NCBI RefSeq assembly: GCF_029338575.1
Contig: NZ_CP119992.1
Coordinates: forward strand, 2,542,001-2,606,000
Origin: Halomarina halobia
GTDB lineage: Archaea > Halobacteriota > Halobacteria > Halobacteriales > Haloarculaceae
DNA length: 64,000 nt
Direction: 5' to 3'
In this document: positions 25,094 through 33,212 of the stretch, piece by piece
Position numbering within the stretch: the stretch's first letter is position 1
Layout of the letters: the number at the start of each line of letters is the position of its first letter
Translations under genes and position numbers: made by a program
Notes under the pieces: generated by a model
Told to the model about the DNA's origin: nothing
Database searches by the model: none
Seen by the model: the letters and a program-made list of their open reading frames with translations, nothing else

Positions 25094-26815
25094 GTGAACC
25101 CCGCGCGAATCGACGAGGAGTTCCCCGCGCCCTCCTACCGCGGGGCGCAGGAGGGCGCGCTCCGGGACATCCGCGCCGCGTTCGAGGCCGGTAACGACGT
25201 GGTGCTGGTGCGCGCGCCGACCGGGAGCGGCAAGTCGCTGCTCGCGCGCGCCATCGCGGGCTGCGCCCGCCGTCCCGGCGAGGCCCGCCCCGAGGAGCCG
25301 ATCGGCGCGTACTACACGACGCCGCAGGTGTCACAGCTCGACGACGTGGCCGGCGACGACCTGCTCTCCGACCTCGCGGTGATCCGCGGGAAGGGAAACT
25401 ACTCCTGCATTCTGCCGGGCGAGACGACGACGACGGTCGACCGCGCGCCCTGCGCCCGCGAGCGGGGGTTCGACTGCCCGGTGAGACACCGCTGTCCGTA
25501 CTTCGCGGACCGCGACGTCGCGGCCAACCGGCCGATCGCGGCGATGACGCTCGCGTACTTCATGCAGATGGCCGGGTCGGAGGTGTTCGGCCAGCGGAAC
25601 GTCGTGGTGATCGACGAGGCCCACGGCCTCGCGGAGTGGGCGGAGATGTACGCGACCATCGAACTCGGGCCGGACACGGTACCGATGTGGGAGGCCAAGC
25701 CCGCGCCCGCCGTGAGCGACACCGAGGACGCGATCCGGTACGCGGAGGGGCTGAAGGCGGTGTGCTCGCGCCGTCAGAAGGAGCTGCGCGGGAAGGAGGA
25801 GCTCACCCCGGAGGAGGCCGGGGAGCGCGACCACCTGGCGGAACTCGTCCGCGAGCTGGGGTGGTTCGCGGAGGACGCCCGGGACCCGGAGAGCGCGACG
25901 ACGTGGGTGGTCGATCAGCCCGACGGCGAGGGGTCGCGGGTGGTGATCAAGCCGATGGACCCCGAGCGGTACCTCCGCTACACCATCTGGGACCGCGGAC
26001 AGACGTTCGCGCTCCTCTCGGCGACGATCCTCAACAAGGAGGCGTTCTGCCGGAGTTCCGGCCTCGATCCCGCCCGCGTCGCGCTCGTGGACGTAGCCCA
26101 CACCTTTCCCGTCGAGAACCGTCCGCTGTACGACGTGGCCCAGGGGAAGATGACCTACGACCACCGCGACGAGACGCTCCCGCGGATCGCCCGCCTGATC
26201 GTCCGGCTCATGGGGCGACACCCCGACGAGAAGGGACTGATCCACGCCCACTCCTACGCCATCGCGGAGCGACTCGTCGCCCGCCTCTCCGAGTTCGGCG
26301 TCGCGGACCGGGTCCGGACGCACGACAGGGCGAACCGCGACGCGGCGCTCGACTCGTGGAAGCGGAGCGACGGGGCGGACGTGTTCGTCGCCGTCAAGAT
26401 GGAGGAGGCGCTCGACCTGAAGGGCGACCTCTGTCGCTGGCAGGTGCTCTGCAAGGCCCCCTATCCGAACACGCGCGACTCGCGGGTCGCCCGGCGGCTC
26501 GAGGACGGGCAGTGGGCGTGGTACTACCGCGCCGCGCTCCGGACGGTGATCCAGGCCTGCGGGCGGGTCGTGCGCGCCCCGGACGATCACGGCGCGACCT
26601 ACCTCGCCGACTCCAGCCTGCTCGACCTCTTCGAGCGCGCGAGGGGCGACATGCCCGAGTGGTTCGCGGCGCAGGTCGACCGGATGACCGAACCGGACCT
26701 CCCGGCGTTCGACCCCGGCGCGGCGCTCGGCGACGGCGGGGGCGACGGGCCGCCACGCGGACGGCCGCGTCCCCGCTCGCTCGACGACCACCCGCTCTCC
26801 GACGTGTGGCGGTGA
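25094..26815 (+). CDS. XPD/Rad3/DinG-type superfamily 2 DNA helicase
   Basis: A 573-residue ATP-dependent DNA helicase with a GTG start. Motif I is APTGSGKSLL (about residues 41-50), motif II is DEAH (IDEAHGL, about 175), and motif VI is QACGRVVRAPDDHG (about 485). Between I and II lie clustered cysteines (NYSCILPG, then CARERGFDCPVRHRCPYF) matching the 4Fe-4S domain of the XPD family. It should unwind DNA 5' to 3' in repair. The tail past about residue 540 is Gly/Pro/Arg-rich and low complexity. Confidence 0.88.
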   Translation: MNPARIDEEFPAPSYRGAQEGALRDIRAAFEAGNDVVLVRAPTGSGKSLLARAIAGCARRPGEARPEEPIGAYYTTPQVSQLDDVAGDDLLSDLAVIRGKGNYSCILPGETTTTVDRAPCARERGFDCPVRHRCPYFADRDVAANRPIAAMTLAYFMQMAGSEVFGQRNVVVIDEAHGLAEWAEMYATIELGPDTVPMWEAKPAPAVSDTEDAIRYAEGLKAVCSRRQKELRGKEELTPEEAGERDHLAELVRELGWFAEDARDPESATTWVVDQPDGEGSRVVIKPMDPERYLRYTIWDRGQTFALLSATILNKEAFCRSSGLDPARVALVDVAHTFPVENRPLYDVAQGKMTYDHRDETLPRIARLIVRLMGRHPDEKGLIHAHSYAIAERLVARLSEFGVADRVRTHDRANRDAALDSWKRSDGADVFVAVKMEEALDLKGDLCRWQVLCKAPYPNTRDSRVARRLEDGQWAWYYRAALRTVIQACGRVVRAPDDHGATYLADSSLLDLFERARGDMPEWFAAQVDRMTEPDLPAFDPGAALGDGGGDGPPRGRPRPRSLDDHPLSDVWR

Positions 26816-27364
26816 GTGCGTACGACTGACCGCGCTCGTTCGATCTCTCCCGCGCTCCTCCGCTCGTTACCTCGGTAGAACGCACCTTCCGACCCTCCTT
26901 CGCCCGTCGTGCTCGATGCGGCCGTCGCGTAGCTTCGCGTCGAACGGACGGGATCGTCCGACCGGCGATTAGTAAAATAGCGATTAGTAAAATTCAGATT
27001 TAGATAATCGACCGCAGTTCGATTCCGGACGCTGGAAGGAGTGCCGACGGGTCGTCCGGTGGGCGTGCCCCTGATCGTGGGAATACCATCCGCTCTCCGA
27101 CGCGCGGCGCTAGAGGAACACCGACGAGACGGCGTCGGTCGCCGCGACGGCGACCAGGAGGAGACGAACCACTACTGGCGGGTCGTGATCGGTCCCCGGG
27201 TATCTCGTGGCTATGCGTCCGGTGAGAGGACGAGTAATCGATGGGCGTCGAGCGGAGCCGAACGCTCACCGGGGCACACGTCGACCGTTCGAAGGCCCTG
27301 AGATCGTAGGGAAGGAACGACCAACGGAAAGAAATAAACCATCAGGACAGTCTTGATTGGACGA
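26816..27364. other. Intergenic stretch with a degenerate microprotein copy
   Basis: No gene supported. On the minus strand from about 27179 to 27112 a frame reads VRLLLVAVAATDAVSSVFL then stop, a diverged relative of the 29-residue membrane microprotein at 28405-28494 but without an ATG. A/T-rich sequence with agtaaaat repeats is at 26970-27005. The first half of the 36-bp direct repeat lies here. Confidence 0.5.
27091..27126. repeat. 36-bp perfect direct repeat, left copy
   Basis: Identical over 36 nt to 28386-28421. Includes GGCGCTAGAGGAACACCGAC, the stop codon and last codons of a small minus-strand frame. The two copies bracket 27127-28385, which carries the four-TM protein and a small lysine-rich protein. 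Confidence 0.8.
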
Positions 27365-28129
27365 GTGACGTCCGACGCCGATTGTAATGATAGCTTCTTC
27401 GAAGACGAAGAGATCTCCAAGCTAGCGCTCGAGGAGGCTCGCCGGACGGTCGACGACCAGATACAGACGCTCACGGACATCGACAGCAAGGCGATCGCGA
27501 TCCTTCGCCTCGACGGTGTTCTACTCGGGCTTATCCTCACCGGGCTCTCGATCATTGCGCGAACAGATCAGGTCGGATTCGACATCGTTGCAAACACCTA
27601 CACGATCTTCGGCGCTGTCGCGTTGCTGCTCTCGATCGCGTCCGGCGCGCTCACGTACAACGCGAGCGACTATCGTGCTGGCATCTCCGCAGCCGACGTC
27701 GTCGATCTCGTCGAGGTAGAGTATACGCTCGAAGGCGTACACCAAGGGCTCGCGCTCGGCTACGCCGAGTTCATAGAGAAAAACTTCCGGACGAACATCA
27801 CGAACGCCCTCGGCATCACGCTGACGATCTATCTGACGGTTGCTGCCCTGGCGTTCTTCGTCCTCGGAGTCGTAGAGGCGGCGGTCGGGGTCGGAATCCT
27901 CACCGACGGAGCTGTGGCCATCGGTCTGCTCTTACTCGCGAAATGGTCCGGTATGTTGACGCAATTCCGCCGCTACTGGACCGAGGTGAGACAGTACGAC
28001 CCTGACGCCGCGGACGAGACCGAGTCTCACGGTGTCGGTGACGACGAGCGCGATCACGATAGCGAAAACGGTTCGGATACCAACAAAGATCCGACCGCGG
28101 CTGGGGTTAACGTGAGCGACAGTGAGTGA
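27365..28129 (+). CDS. Four-TM membrane protein with N-terminal DxKA-type signature
   Basis: A 254-residue membrane protein of uncertain family. Layout: acidic N-terminal helix (residues 8-40), the sequence IDSKAIAILRLDGVLLGL leading into TM1, TM2 at about 80-102, a soluble helical middle part, TM3-TM4 at about 165-212, then a very acidic tail. The DxKA-plus-TM pattern resembles membrane effectors of nucleotide-signal defence systems (PycTM/SLATT-like), but no sensor or cyclase gene is adjacent, so this is only a resemblance. Codon use is more A/T rich than the neighbours. GTG 27365 is the assumed start; TTG 27353 is possible. Confidence 0.6.
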   Translation: MTSDADCNDSFFEDEEISKLALEEARRTVDDQIQTLTDIDSKAIAILRLDGVLLGLILTGLSIIARTDQVGFDIVANTYTIFGAVALLLSIASGALTYNASDYRAGISAADVVDLVEVEYTLEGVHQGLALGYAEFIEKNFRTNITNALGITLTIYLTVAALAFFVLGVVEAAVGVGILTDGAVAIGLLLLAKWSGMLTQFRRYWTEVRQYDPDAADETESHGVGDDERDHDSENGSDTNKDPTAAGVNVSDSE

Positions 28130-28187
28130 AGTCGTGTACTCTGATCGCTGCGAATGATTCTTACCCTTGCGTCTGTAAAGGAGCAAT

Positions 28188-28322
28188 ATGGGCGAGAAGG
28201 GCAACTCGGACGGCGATGACAGCTCAGACGGTACTCCGAAACGGCCGAACATCCGAGGCCAGCCCGTGTTCAAGGGTAACTTCACGGACGAGAAGCGGAA
28301 GAAGGCGAAGAAGTCGAAGTAG
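28188..28322 (+). CDS. Small lysine-rich protein
   Basis: A 44-residue protein, MGEKGNSDGDDSSDGTPKRP, ending DEKRKKAKKSK. The first half is acidic and Gly/Ser-rich, the second very basic. A Shine-Dalgarno-like GGAG at 28180-28183 lies 4 nt before the ATG, rarer here than [16 protein letters not shown]. It follows the four-TM gene by 58 nt on the same strand, inside the same repeat-bounded segment. Unknown function. Confidence 0.55.
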   Translation: MGEKGNSDGDDSSDGTPKRPNIRGQPVFKGNFTDEKRKKAKKSK

Positions 28323-28385
28323 TTTCTGGGACCTCGTCGCCCGGATCACCCGTCTCTGAACAGGTATCGTTTCGACGAAGCTGAA

Positions 28386-28421
28386 CGCTCTCCGACGCGC
28401 GGCGCTAGAGGAACACCGACG
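28386..28421. repeat. 36-bp perfect direct repeat, right copy
   Basis: Identical to 27091-27126. It covers the last five codons and stop of the microprotein gene 28405-28494 and 19 nt beyond it. Similarity continues, imperfectly, into the microprotein coding region at both copies, which favours duplication of a paralogue as well as site-specific insertion. Confidence 0.8.
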
Positions 28422-28494
28422 CGATGCCGTAGGCCGCCGTCGAGGTGACGAGGAGGAGGACGAACAGGAGCACCAGCCACTGCTTTGCGGTCAT
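28405..28494 (-). CDS. Single-TM membrane microprotein
   Basis: A 29-residue protein, MTAKQWLVLLFVLLLVTSTA then AYGIASVFL, almost entirely one transmembrane helix. Short N-terminus with one lysine and no C-terminal domain. Codons are normal for the genome. A degenerate copy lies at 27112-27179. Such microproteins often modulate membrane complexes, but no partner is evident. Confidence 0.5.
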   Translation of the reverse strand: MTAKQWLVLLFVLLLVTSTAAYGIASVFL

Positions 28495-28582
28495 AGGTCC
28501 CCACAGAATGTCAGCGGAGATACGGGTTTCGGCGGTGGTGCGCTCGGATCGCGGCTCGGTGCGACGCGACGCACCGCGATCG

Positions 28583-29698
28583 TCACCCCTCGACGGCGTC
28601 CTCGGGCAGTACGTGCAGCCCCGCCCGGCTCTTGAGGACGTGGACCGTCTCCGCGTCGGGGTCGAGGTAGCTCGGCTGGGCGATGGTCTTCGTCTCGAAG
28701 GTGTCGGGGTCGAGCACCTGCACCGCGCGCTCGTCCTCGACGGCGACGAGCGTCGTCTCCCGCGCGTCGTCGACGCTCCCCAGGCGGCGGGCCTCGGGGG
28801 CGATCCCGGCCTCGCTGTCGGCCTCGTAGCGCTCGCCGGTCGTGAGGTAGTCGCCCTTCAGGTTGCCGTGGGCGCTGCGGACGAGTACCGGATCGTCGCC
28901 CTCGGGTTCGATGACCGTCCCGGCGGGGTACGGCGGGAGGCGCACCGCGTAGGTGACGCGGTAGACCTCGTTGCCGTCCGCGTCCTCGGTGACGAGCGTC
29001 CGCGAGTCGGTGATCGTCCCGCCGAAGCGCCGCCGGATGCGCTGGGCGACGGCGCGGCCCATCTGCGTGGTCGAGATCTTGACGTCGACGCCGTCGCGAT
29101 GCTCCTTCACCTCGGAGATGAAGGCGTTGCGGTCGCCCTTCGCGTCCCGGTTCTCGACGTACTCCTCGGCGATCTCGACGGCGCGCTCGCGCTCCGCGTC
29201 GGTGGGCGTGCGCCCCTCGGCGCGCACCTGGACGATCGAGGCGTAGTAGTCGCCGGCGATGCGCGAGCACCGGGTGCACGTCTCGCGGCTGAAGCGGACG
29301 CGCACGTCGCGGTCGGCCTCCACGGATGTCCCGCGGACGACGCCGGAGAAGTGACAGTGCATGAGGACCGTGTTCTGGTCCACCTGTTCGGGGTCGACCA
29401 GCCAGGAGAACTCGTCGGCGTCGACGTGGACCGAGAGCGCCGCCGTCACCTCCTCGATCGCGACGTCGGTGTAGTCCTCCGCGCCGACGTCGACCCAGCG
29501 ATTGCCCCGGTAGACGGCCCCGCAACGCGGACAGATGCGCACCGTCAGCTCGTCGGGGGCGTCCACGAGGTCGAAGTCCTCGAAGTAACACGCGTCGCAC
29601 AGGTGCGCCCGTCGGCCGCGGGGGTCGCCGACCCGCGGCTCCTCCCGCGGCGCGACCGGCTTCCCGCAGCGCGGGCAGAACTCGCCCGATGAACTCAT
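28583..29698 (-). CDS. NMD3 family ribosome-associated protein
   Basis: A 371-residue archaeal homologue of eukaryotic NMD3, the 60S export adaptor; the archaeal protein presumably acts in large-subunit maturation. The N-terminus has two zinc-ribbon CxxC pairs (CPRCGKPV and CDACYFED) and then CPRCGAVY, followed by the NMD3 core with CTRCSRIAGDYYASIVQVRA. The C-terminal region (DYLTTGERYEADSEAGI) is OB-like. Start 29698 gives MSSSGEFCPRC; farther upstream codons are antisense-like. It stands alone, with a hairpin structure (29762-29839) behind its start. Confidence 0.85.
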   Translation of the reverse strand: MSSSGEFCPRCGKPVAPREEPRVGDPRGRRAHLCDACYFEDFDLVDAPDELTVRICPRCGAVYRGNRWVDVGAEDYTDVAIEEVTAALSVHVDADEFSWLVDPEQVDQNTVLMHCHFSGVVRGTSVEADRDVRVRFSRETCTRCSRIAGDYYASIVQVRAEGRTPTDAERERAVEIAEEYVENRDAKGDRNAFISEVKEHRDGVDVKISTTQMGRAVAQRIRRRFGGTITDSRTLVTEDADGNEVYRVTYAVRLPPYPAGTVIEPEGDDPVLVRSAHGNLKGDYLTTGERYEADSEAGIAPEARRLGSVDDARETTLVAVEDERAVQVLDPDTFETKTIAQPSYLDPDAETVHVLKSRAGLHVLPEDAVEG

Positions 29699-29761
29699 CG
29701 GCGGTACTACCGCCCTCGCGCGTTTAAGTTCCGCGTGTCGCCTGCGGCGTGTCGCTCGTCG

Positions 29762-29839
29762 TACTGTCGGACGTACGCCCGCCACGAATCCCGCCACCTC
29801 GTGGTGGCGAGTAGCGTCACGCCGGTACGTCCGACAGTA
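29762..29839. terminator. Perfect 15-bp inverted repeat between minus-strand genes
   Basis: TACTGTCGGACGTAC at 29762-29776 pairs with 29825-29839, ending one base before the stop codon of the 29840-30223 gene. The 48-nt loop holds another smaller palindrome (cgccac...gtggtggcg). The position just past the stop codon suggests a transcript-ending or processing structure for that gene; a protein-binding site for the NMD3 gene is the alternative. Confidence 0.4.
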
Positions 29840-30223
29840 TCAGGGCGCGTTCAGCGCGTAGAGCCGCCGGGCGAGTTCGAGGAGCGCGAGCGCGACGAGC
29901 GCCTCCGTCAGCGGGAGCGACAGCTCGCCGCCAGGCGTCGAGACGGCGACGCGCGGTCCCCCCGCGACCAGCGCCTCGACGCCGACGAGCAGGGCGAGCG
30001 TCACCAGCGGGACGGCGCTCTCGAACAGCACCAGCAGCGCCCGGAGCGCGGTCGCCGCGAGCAGCCACCCGACCGCCGTCCAGGGGGACGGACGCGGCTC
30101 CCCGTCGGTCCCGACGGTCCCGCCGGTCTCGACGGTTCCGTCGTTCCCCTCGGTGTCGTTCGGCGGGCGGTTCGGCTCGGCGTCGTGCGCGGTCGAGGGC
30201 CGCGGCTCTGAGGTCGTCGGCAT
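29840..30223 (-). CDS. Small membrane protein, unknown family
   Basis: A 127-residue protein: an acidic, Thr/Gly-rich N-terminal segment (TVETGGTVGTDGEPRPS), two hydrophobic helices (WLLAATALRALLVLFESAV and VTLALLVGVEALVAG, about residues 58-92) and an amphipathic C-terminal helix. Start MPTTSEPRPS at 30223 lies 31 nt after the zinc-ribbon gene, so the two likely form an operon. I do not recognise the family. Confidence 0.5.
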   Translation of the reverse strand: MPTTSEPRPSTAHDAEPNRPPNDTEGNDGTVETGGTVGTDGEPRPSPWTAVGWLLAATALRALLVLFESAVPLVTLALLVGVEALVAGGPRVAVSTPGGELSLPLTEALVALALLELARRLYALNAP

Positions 30224-30254
30224 GGCAGTGGTGATCGTGTTCCCGGGCTCGCGG

Positions 30255-30509
30255 TTAGCGGAGTTCGACGGCCGCCCAGGGGACCGTCTCGCCGGTCTTC
30301 TTGTCGAACAGCTCCCAGTACTCCGGCTGGACGCCGTGCAGTTGCGCGCAGGCGGCGCACCAGATGTGGTTGTTCGTCGGGTCCCAATCGACGTGGCCGT
30401 TCGGGCAGACGAACCGCCAGCGGACCAGCGGATCGGCGCGGTCGATGACCACGCGACCGACCGCGTCGGCCTCGCTGCTCCCGTCTGCACGCGCTACGAG
30501 TGCGGGCAT
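30255..30509 (-). CDS. Small zinc-ribbon protein
   Basis: An 84-residue protein with ligands Cys35, His39 (CPNGH), Cys51 and Cys54 (CAAC), i.e. a zinc-ribbon-like site, flanked by WDPTNNHIW and a C-terminal ELFDKKTGETVPWAAVELR. Similar haloarchaeal proteins exist but I cannot name the family. It is the first gene of a likely two-gene minus-strand operon. The upstream region to 30807 carries promoter-like motifs. Confidence 0.65.
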   Translation of the reverse strand: MPALVARADGSSEADAVGRVVIDRADPLVRWRFVCPNGHVDWDPTNNHIWCAACAQLHGVQPEYWELFDKKTGETVPWAAVELR

Positions 30510-30702
30510 GTTGAGTTCACAAATGCCGGTGGGGATATTAATCGAGATTCACGGGCGGGGTGAAACTGAACGCCACGGCGAAAGTGACCGAGGGCGGTCC
30601 GGTTGAGGGGACGAACGGGGCGTCGGATGCCGGGAGCGATACGCGCGCTGAACGCCGCCCGCGCGCCCGAACGCGGCCCGATTCGGTCCCGGAAACACGC
30701 GA

Positions 30703-30715
30703 GTGAAAGTGAAAC
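30703..30715 (-). promoter_or_regulatory. GTTTCACTTTCAC motif, reverse orientation, upstream of htpX
   Basis: GTGAAAGTGAAAC, the exact complement of the 13-mer at 33153-33165 before radA. It is 93-105 nt upstream of the htpX ATG. Looser relatives (gtgaaactgaac, gaaagtgac) are near 30560-30590. A TATA-like gagatatttaatcc at 30774-30787 completes the presumed htpX promoter. Rest of the gap 30510-30807: no gene. Confidence 0.4.
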
Positions 30716-30807
30716 GGCGATCGCGTCCCGATCCTCCGCCCCCGGACACCGCGATGTGGAGTCCCACGAGGAAGAGATATTTAATCCACAGACGGCATAG
30801 TAGGGGT

Positions 30808-31677
30808 ATGCAGTGGAAACCAGACTGGGGACTGCGTGGGCGGATGGCGCTCACGATGTTCCTGCTCTTCGCCCTCTACATCGTGTTCATCGGGGTGCTG
30901 GCCGCATATGGGGCCGGCATCCTGACGATCGTCATCGTCATGGGACTGTTCTCGCTCGGACAGTTCTTCTTCAGCGACAGGCTCGCGCTCTACAGCATGG
31001 GCGCGAAGGTCGTCGACGAGGACGAGTATCCCGAACTGCACGCGATGGTCGGGCGGCTGAGCCAGCAGGCCGACCTCCCGAAGCCGAAGGTCGCGGTCGC
31101 CGACACGCGCGTACCGAACGCCTTCGCGACCGGGCGCTCGCAGAAGAACTCCGCGGTCTGCGTCACGACCGGGATCCTGCGGACGCTCGACCGCGACGAG
31201 CTGGAGGGCGTGCTCGCGCACGAACTCGCGCACGTGAAGAACCGCGACGTGATGGTGATGACGATCGCGTCGTTCCTCTCGACGCTCGCGTTCCTCGTCG
31301 TGCGGTGGGGCTGGCTGTTCACCGGCGGGCGCGACCGGAACAACGGCGGCGTGATCGTCGCCATCCTCGCCTCGCTCGTCGTCTGGATCGTCTCCTTCCT
31401 CCTGATCCGGACGCTCTCGCGCTACCGCGAGTTCGCCGCCGACCGCGGCGGGGCGATCATCACGGGCAGGCCGAGCGCGCTCGCCAGCGCCCTGCTCAAG
31501 ATCTCCGGCGAGATGGACCGCGTGCCGAAGAACGACCTGCGCGAGGAGGCGGAGATGAACGCCTTCTTCATCATCCCCATCAAGAGCGGGATCGTCGGGC
31601 GGCTGTTCAGCACGCACCCGAGCACCGAGAAGCGCGTCGAGCGCCTCCGCGCGATGGAGCGCGAACTGGAGGCGTAA
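30808..31677 (+). CDS. htpX: HtpX-type membrane zinc metalloprotease
   Basis: A 289-residue M48 protease for membrane-protein quality control. Two N-terminal TM helices (residues 15-55), the zinc motif HELAH (138-142), two more TM helices (about 155-205) and the third zinc ligand in EFAADRGGA. The C-terminal FSTHPSTEKRVERLRAM is typical. The PspA-associated gene pspAB follows, a pairing common in haloarchaea, although here it is separated by a 760-bp repeat region. Confidence 0.92.
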   Translation: MQWKPDWGLRGRMALTMFLLFALYIVFIGVLAAYGAGILTIVIVMGLFSLGQFFFSDRLALYSMGAKVVDEDEYPELHAMVGRLSQQADLPKPKVAVADTRVPNAFATGRSQKNSAVCVTTGILRTLDRDELEGVLAHELAHVKNRDVMVMTIASFLSTLAFLVVRWGWLFTGGRDRNNGGVIVAILASLVVWIVSFLLIRTLSRYREFAADRGGAIITGRPSALASALLKISGEMDRVPKNDLREEAEMNAFFIIPIKSGIVGRLFSTHPSTEKRVERLRAMERELEA

Positions 31678-31775
31678 GGGCGTCGAAGATTCCCCGTTCC
31701 GTCGAAACGGGGGCGGATCCCGCGCGTTTTCGGGGTCGAGAAACGCGATGTGGACGCTCCGAGAACCTCGCAAGC

Positions 31776-32083
31776 CCTCCGGGAAGGTGGGTGTACAGGG
31801 TGCGGCTCCTGGTGGACTGAAAGGGCGAGCGGTCTGGGCGAAGTCTCCGCGAGACTCACTTCGCTCGTCTCGCGAGGCACGACGACGTAAGCACTGCGGG
31901 CGAACGCAGTGAGCCGAGGAGCGTGGTTCGAGAGACGCCTCTGGCGTCTCTCGTCATCTCGGAGCAGCTTCGCTGCTCCGACGAGTCATCGGAAGACCGG
32001 TGGTCTTCCGAGATCACGAAAGGCGCTACGCGCCTTTCGTCGACAGCGGGGTGCGCGAGTCCGGACCGTGAGGGCTTTCGAGG
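31776..32083. mobile_element. 308-bp intergenic element related to the one at 10.3 kb
   Basis: Left end CCTCGCAAGCCCTC (31776-31789) is the imperfect complement (one mismatch) of GAGGGCTTTCGAGG at the right end; the right 17 nt (32067-32083) are identical to 10791-10807. An internal 23-nt block at 31806-31828 is identical to 10678-10700. Four hairpins in a chain lie within. No protein is encoded. Confidence 0.55.
31929..32039. repeat. Chain of four perfect hairpins, 3-nt loops
   Basis: Stems at 31929-31939/31943-31953 (11 bp, loop tct), 31959-31968/31972-31981 (10 bp, loop ttc), 31989-31998/32002-32011 (10 bp, loop ggt) and 32017-32026/32030-32039 (10 bp, loop tac). The last stem equals the first stem of the chain at 10372. 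Spacing is 5-7 nt throughout. Confidence 0.75.
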
Positions 32084-32116
32084 CCACGTTCACGTCCTCG
32101 ACAGCAGTCGGAACCC

Positions 32117-32251
32117 CCTCGAAAGCCCCCTTCGCCGTCGGAGCGCAGCTCCGACGAGCTCCCGCTCGCCTCATCGCCGACCGATGGCCGGCTTCCAGCG
32201 GGACCGGAGGTCCCGCCCGGCTCGCGGGAACGCCCGTTCAGTCCGCCAGGA
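32117..32251. repeat. Partial third copy of the hairpin element
   Basis: Starts with ctcgaaagccccc and ends with CGCCCGTTCAGTCCGCCAGG (32231-32250), two mismatches from the inner inverted repeat of the 10.3-kb element. Two more 3-nt-loop hairpins lie inside: 32136-32144/32148-32156 and 32198-32205/32209-32216. The remaining 32252-32439 has no gene; tataagcc at 32410-32417 is the likely TATA box of pspAB. Confidence 0.5.
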
Positions 32252-32439
32252 GACTCGTCGTACTCGTCTCCCGAGCCTCCGTTCGCTCGCGCCGCTCGCT
32301 CACGGAACGCCAGGAGACAGCACCTCACCGCACCGTACCGCGCAGTACGCCTGCCCTTCCCCGGGTCGCGCGCCCTCGCTGCCGCTCGGGACGCGCGCAC
32401 GGCCGTCAGTATAAGCCGTCGGCCTCCGTACGCGTCGCC

Positions 32440-33090
32440 ATGGGCATCCTCGACTCCCTCCGACAGGCCCTCGGCATGAGCGCCGAGGCGGACGCGACCC
32501 GTCCGGCCAGCCCCGAGGACCTCTTCGGTATGAGTACCGCCTACATGACGATGGAGGCGGACCTGGGCTACGACCCCGCCGGCGCGGCGGCGCTCTGCTT
32601 CGCGGGGGTGGACAGCACGGACTTCGAGCGGACCGAGCGGGAGGTCGAACGCATCCTCGAAGCCGGCGAGGTCGAGACGGGGACGACGGCGCGCTTCGAG
32701 ACTGACTCCCACGGCTACCAGTGGGTCGTCCTCGAGGACACCGACTTCGAGGACCTCGTGACGAGCATCCACTTCGCCGCCGACACGTTCATCGAGGAGG
32801 GGTTCGGCGATCGCCTGCTCGCGGCGGTGTTCGCCTTCGAAAAGCGCGCCGGGCCGTCGGGCCGTCGGACCGGAGACGGTGCGACCGTCGAAGGCGGTAC
32901 GCCCGTCTACTGGATCTACTCGTTCCGCCGCGGCGCGTACTACCCCTTCGCCCCGCGGCCGGGCCACGAGCGCGACTCGGGCGCGGAGTTCAAACTCCAG
33001 AGCGTCCTCGACGGCGAACTGACGGTCGAGGAGGAGAAGGAATACTGGTACCCCCTCTGGCCCGACCGCGGCCGCCACCCCTGGGAGTGA
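32440..33090 (+). CDS. pspAB: PspA-associated protein PspAB
   Basis: A 216-residue soluble acidic protein that I recognise as PspAB, found next to htpX and linked to the PspA membrane-stress system in haloarchaea and actinobacteria. Visible conserved parts are the N-terminus (MGILDSLRQALGMSAEADAT), EDLFGMSTAYMTMEADLGY and the C-terminal EYWYPLWPDRGRHPWE. No enzymatic motif is known. A TATA-like tataag lies about 27 nt upstream of the ATG. Confidence 0.82.
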   Translation: MGILDSLRQALGMSAEADATRPASPEDLFGMSTAYMTMEADLGYDPAGAAALCFAGVDSTDFERTEREVERILEAGEVETGTTARFETDSHGYQWVVLEDTDFEDLVTSIHFAADTFIEEGFGDRLLAAVFAFEKRAGPSGRRTGDGATVEGGTPVYWIYSFRRGAYYPFAPRPGHERDSGAEFKLQSVLDGELTVEEEKEYWYPLWPDRGRHPWE

Positions 33091-33152
33091 GCGTCCCCTC
33101 TCCCCGATAACTGTTCTGACCTCCTGACCGTTGACCGCCTCGCCGCCGTCCG

Positions 33153-33188
33153 GTTTCACTTTCACTACCCTGTTAACGAGGCTTTATA
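33153..33188 (+). promoter_or_regulatory. radA promoter: GTTTCACTTTCAC motif and TATA box
   Basis: GTTTCACTTTCAC at 33153-33165, then CTTTATA at 33182-33188, 25-31 nt before the ATG. The TATA spacing fits a leaderless transcript. The 13-mer lies where an activator or BRE-proximal factor would bind and recurs, inverted, upstream of htpX. Confidence 0.5.
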
Positions 33189-33212
33189 CCCGAACCGGCG
33201 CAAGCCACGTCC

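Noticed and set aside
10372..32216. CRISPR-like arrays in the hairpin chains
   Set aside because: Stems differ in sequence and spacers are only 4-8 nt; there is no constant repeat with 30-40 nt spacers and no cas gene in the window.
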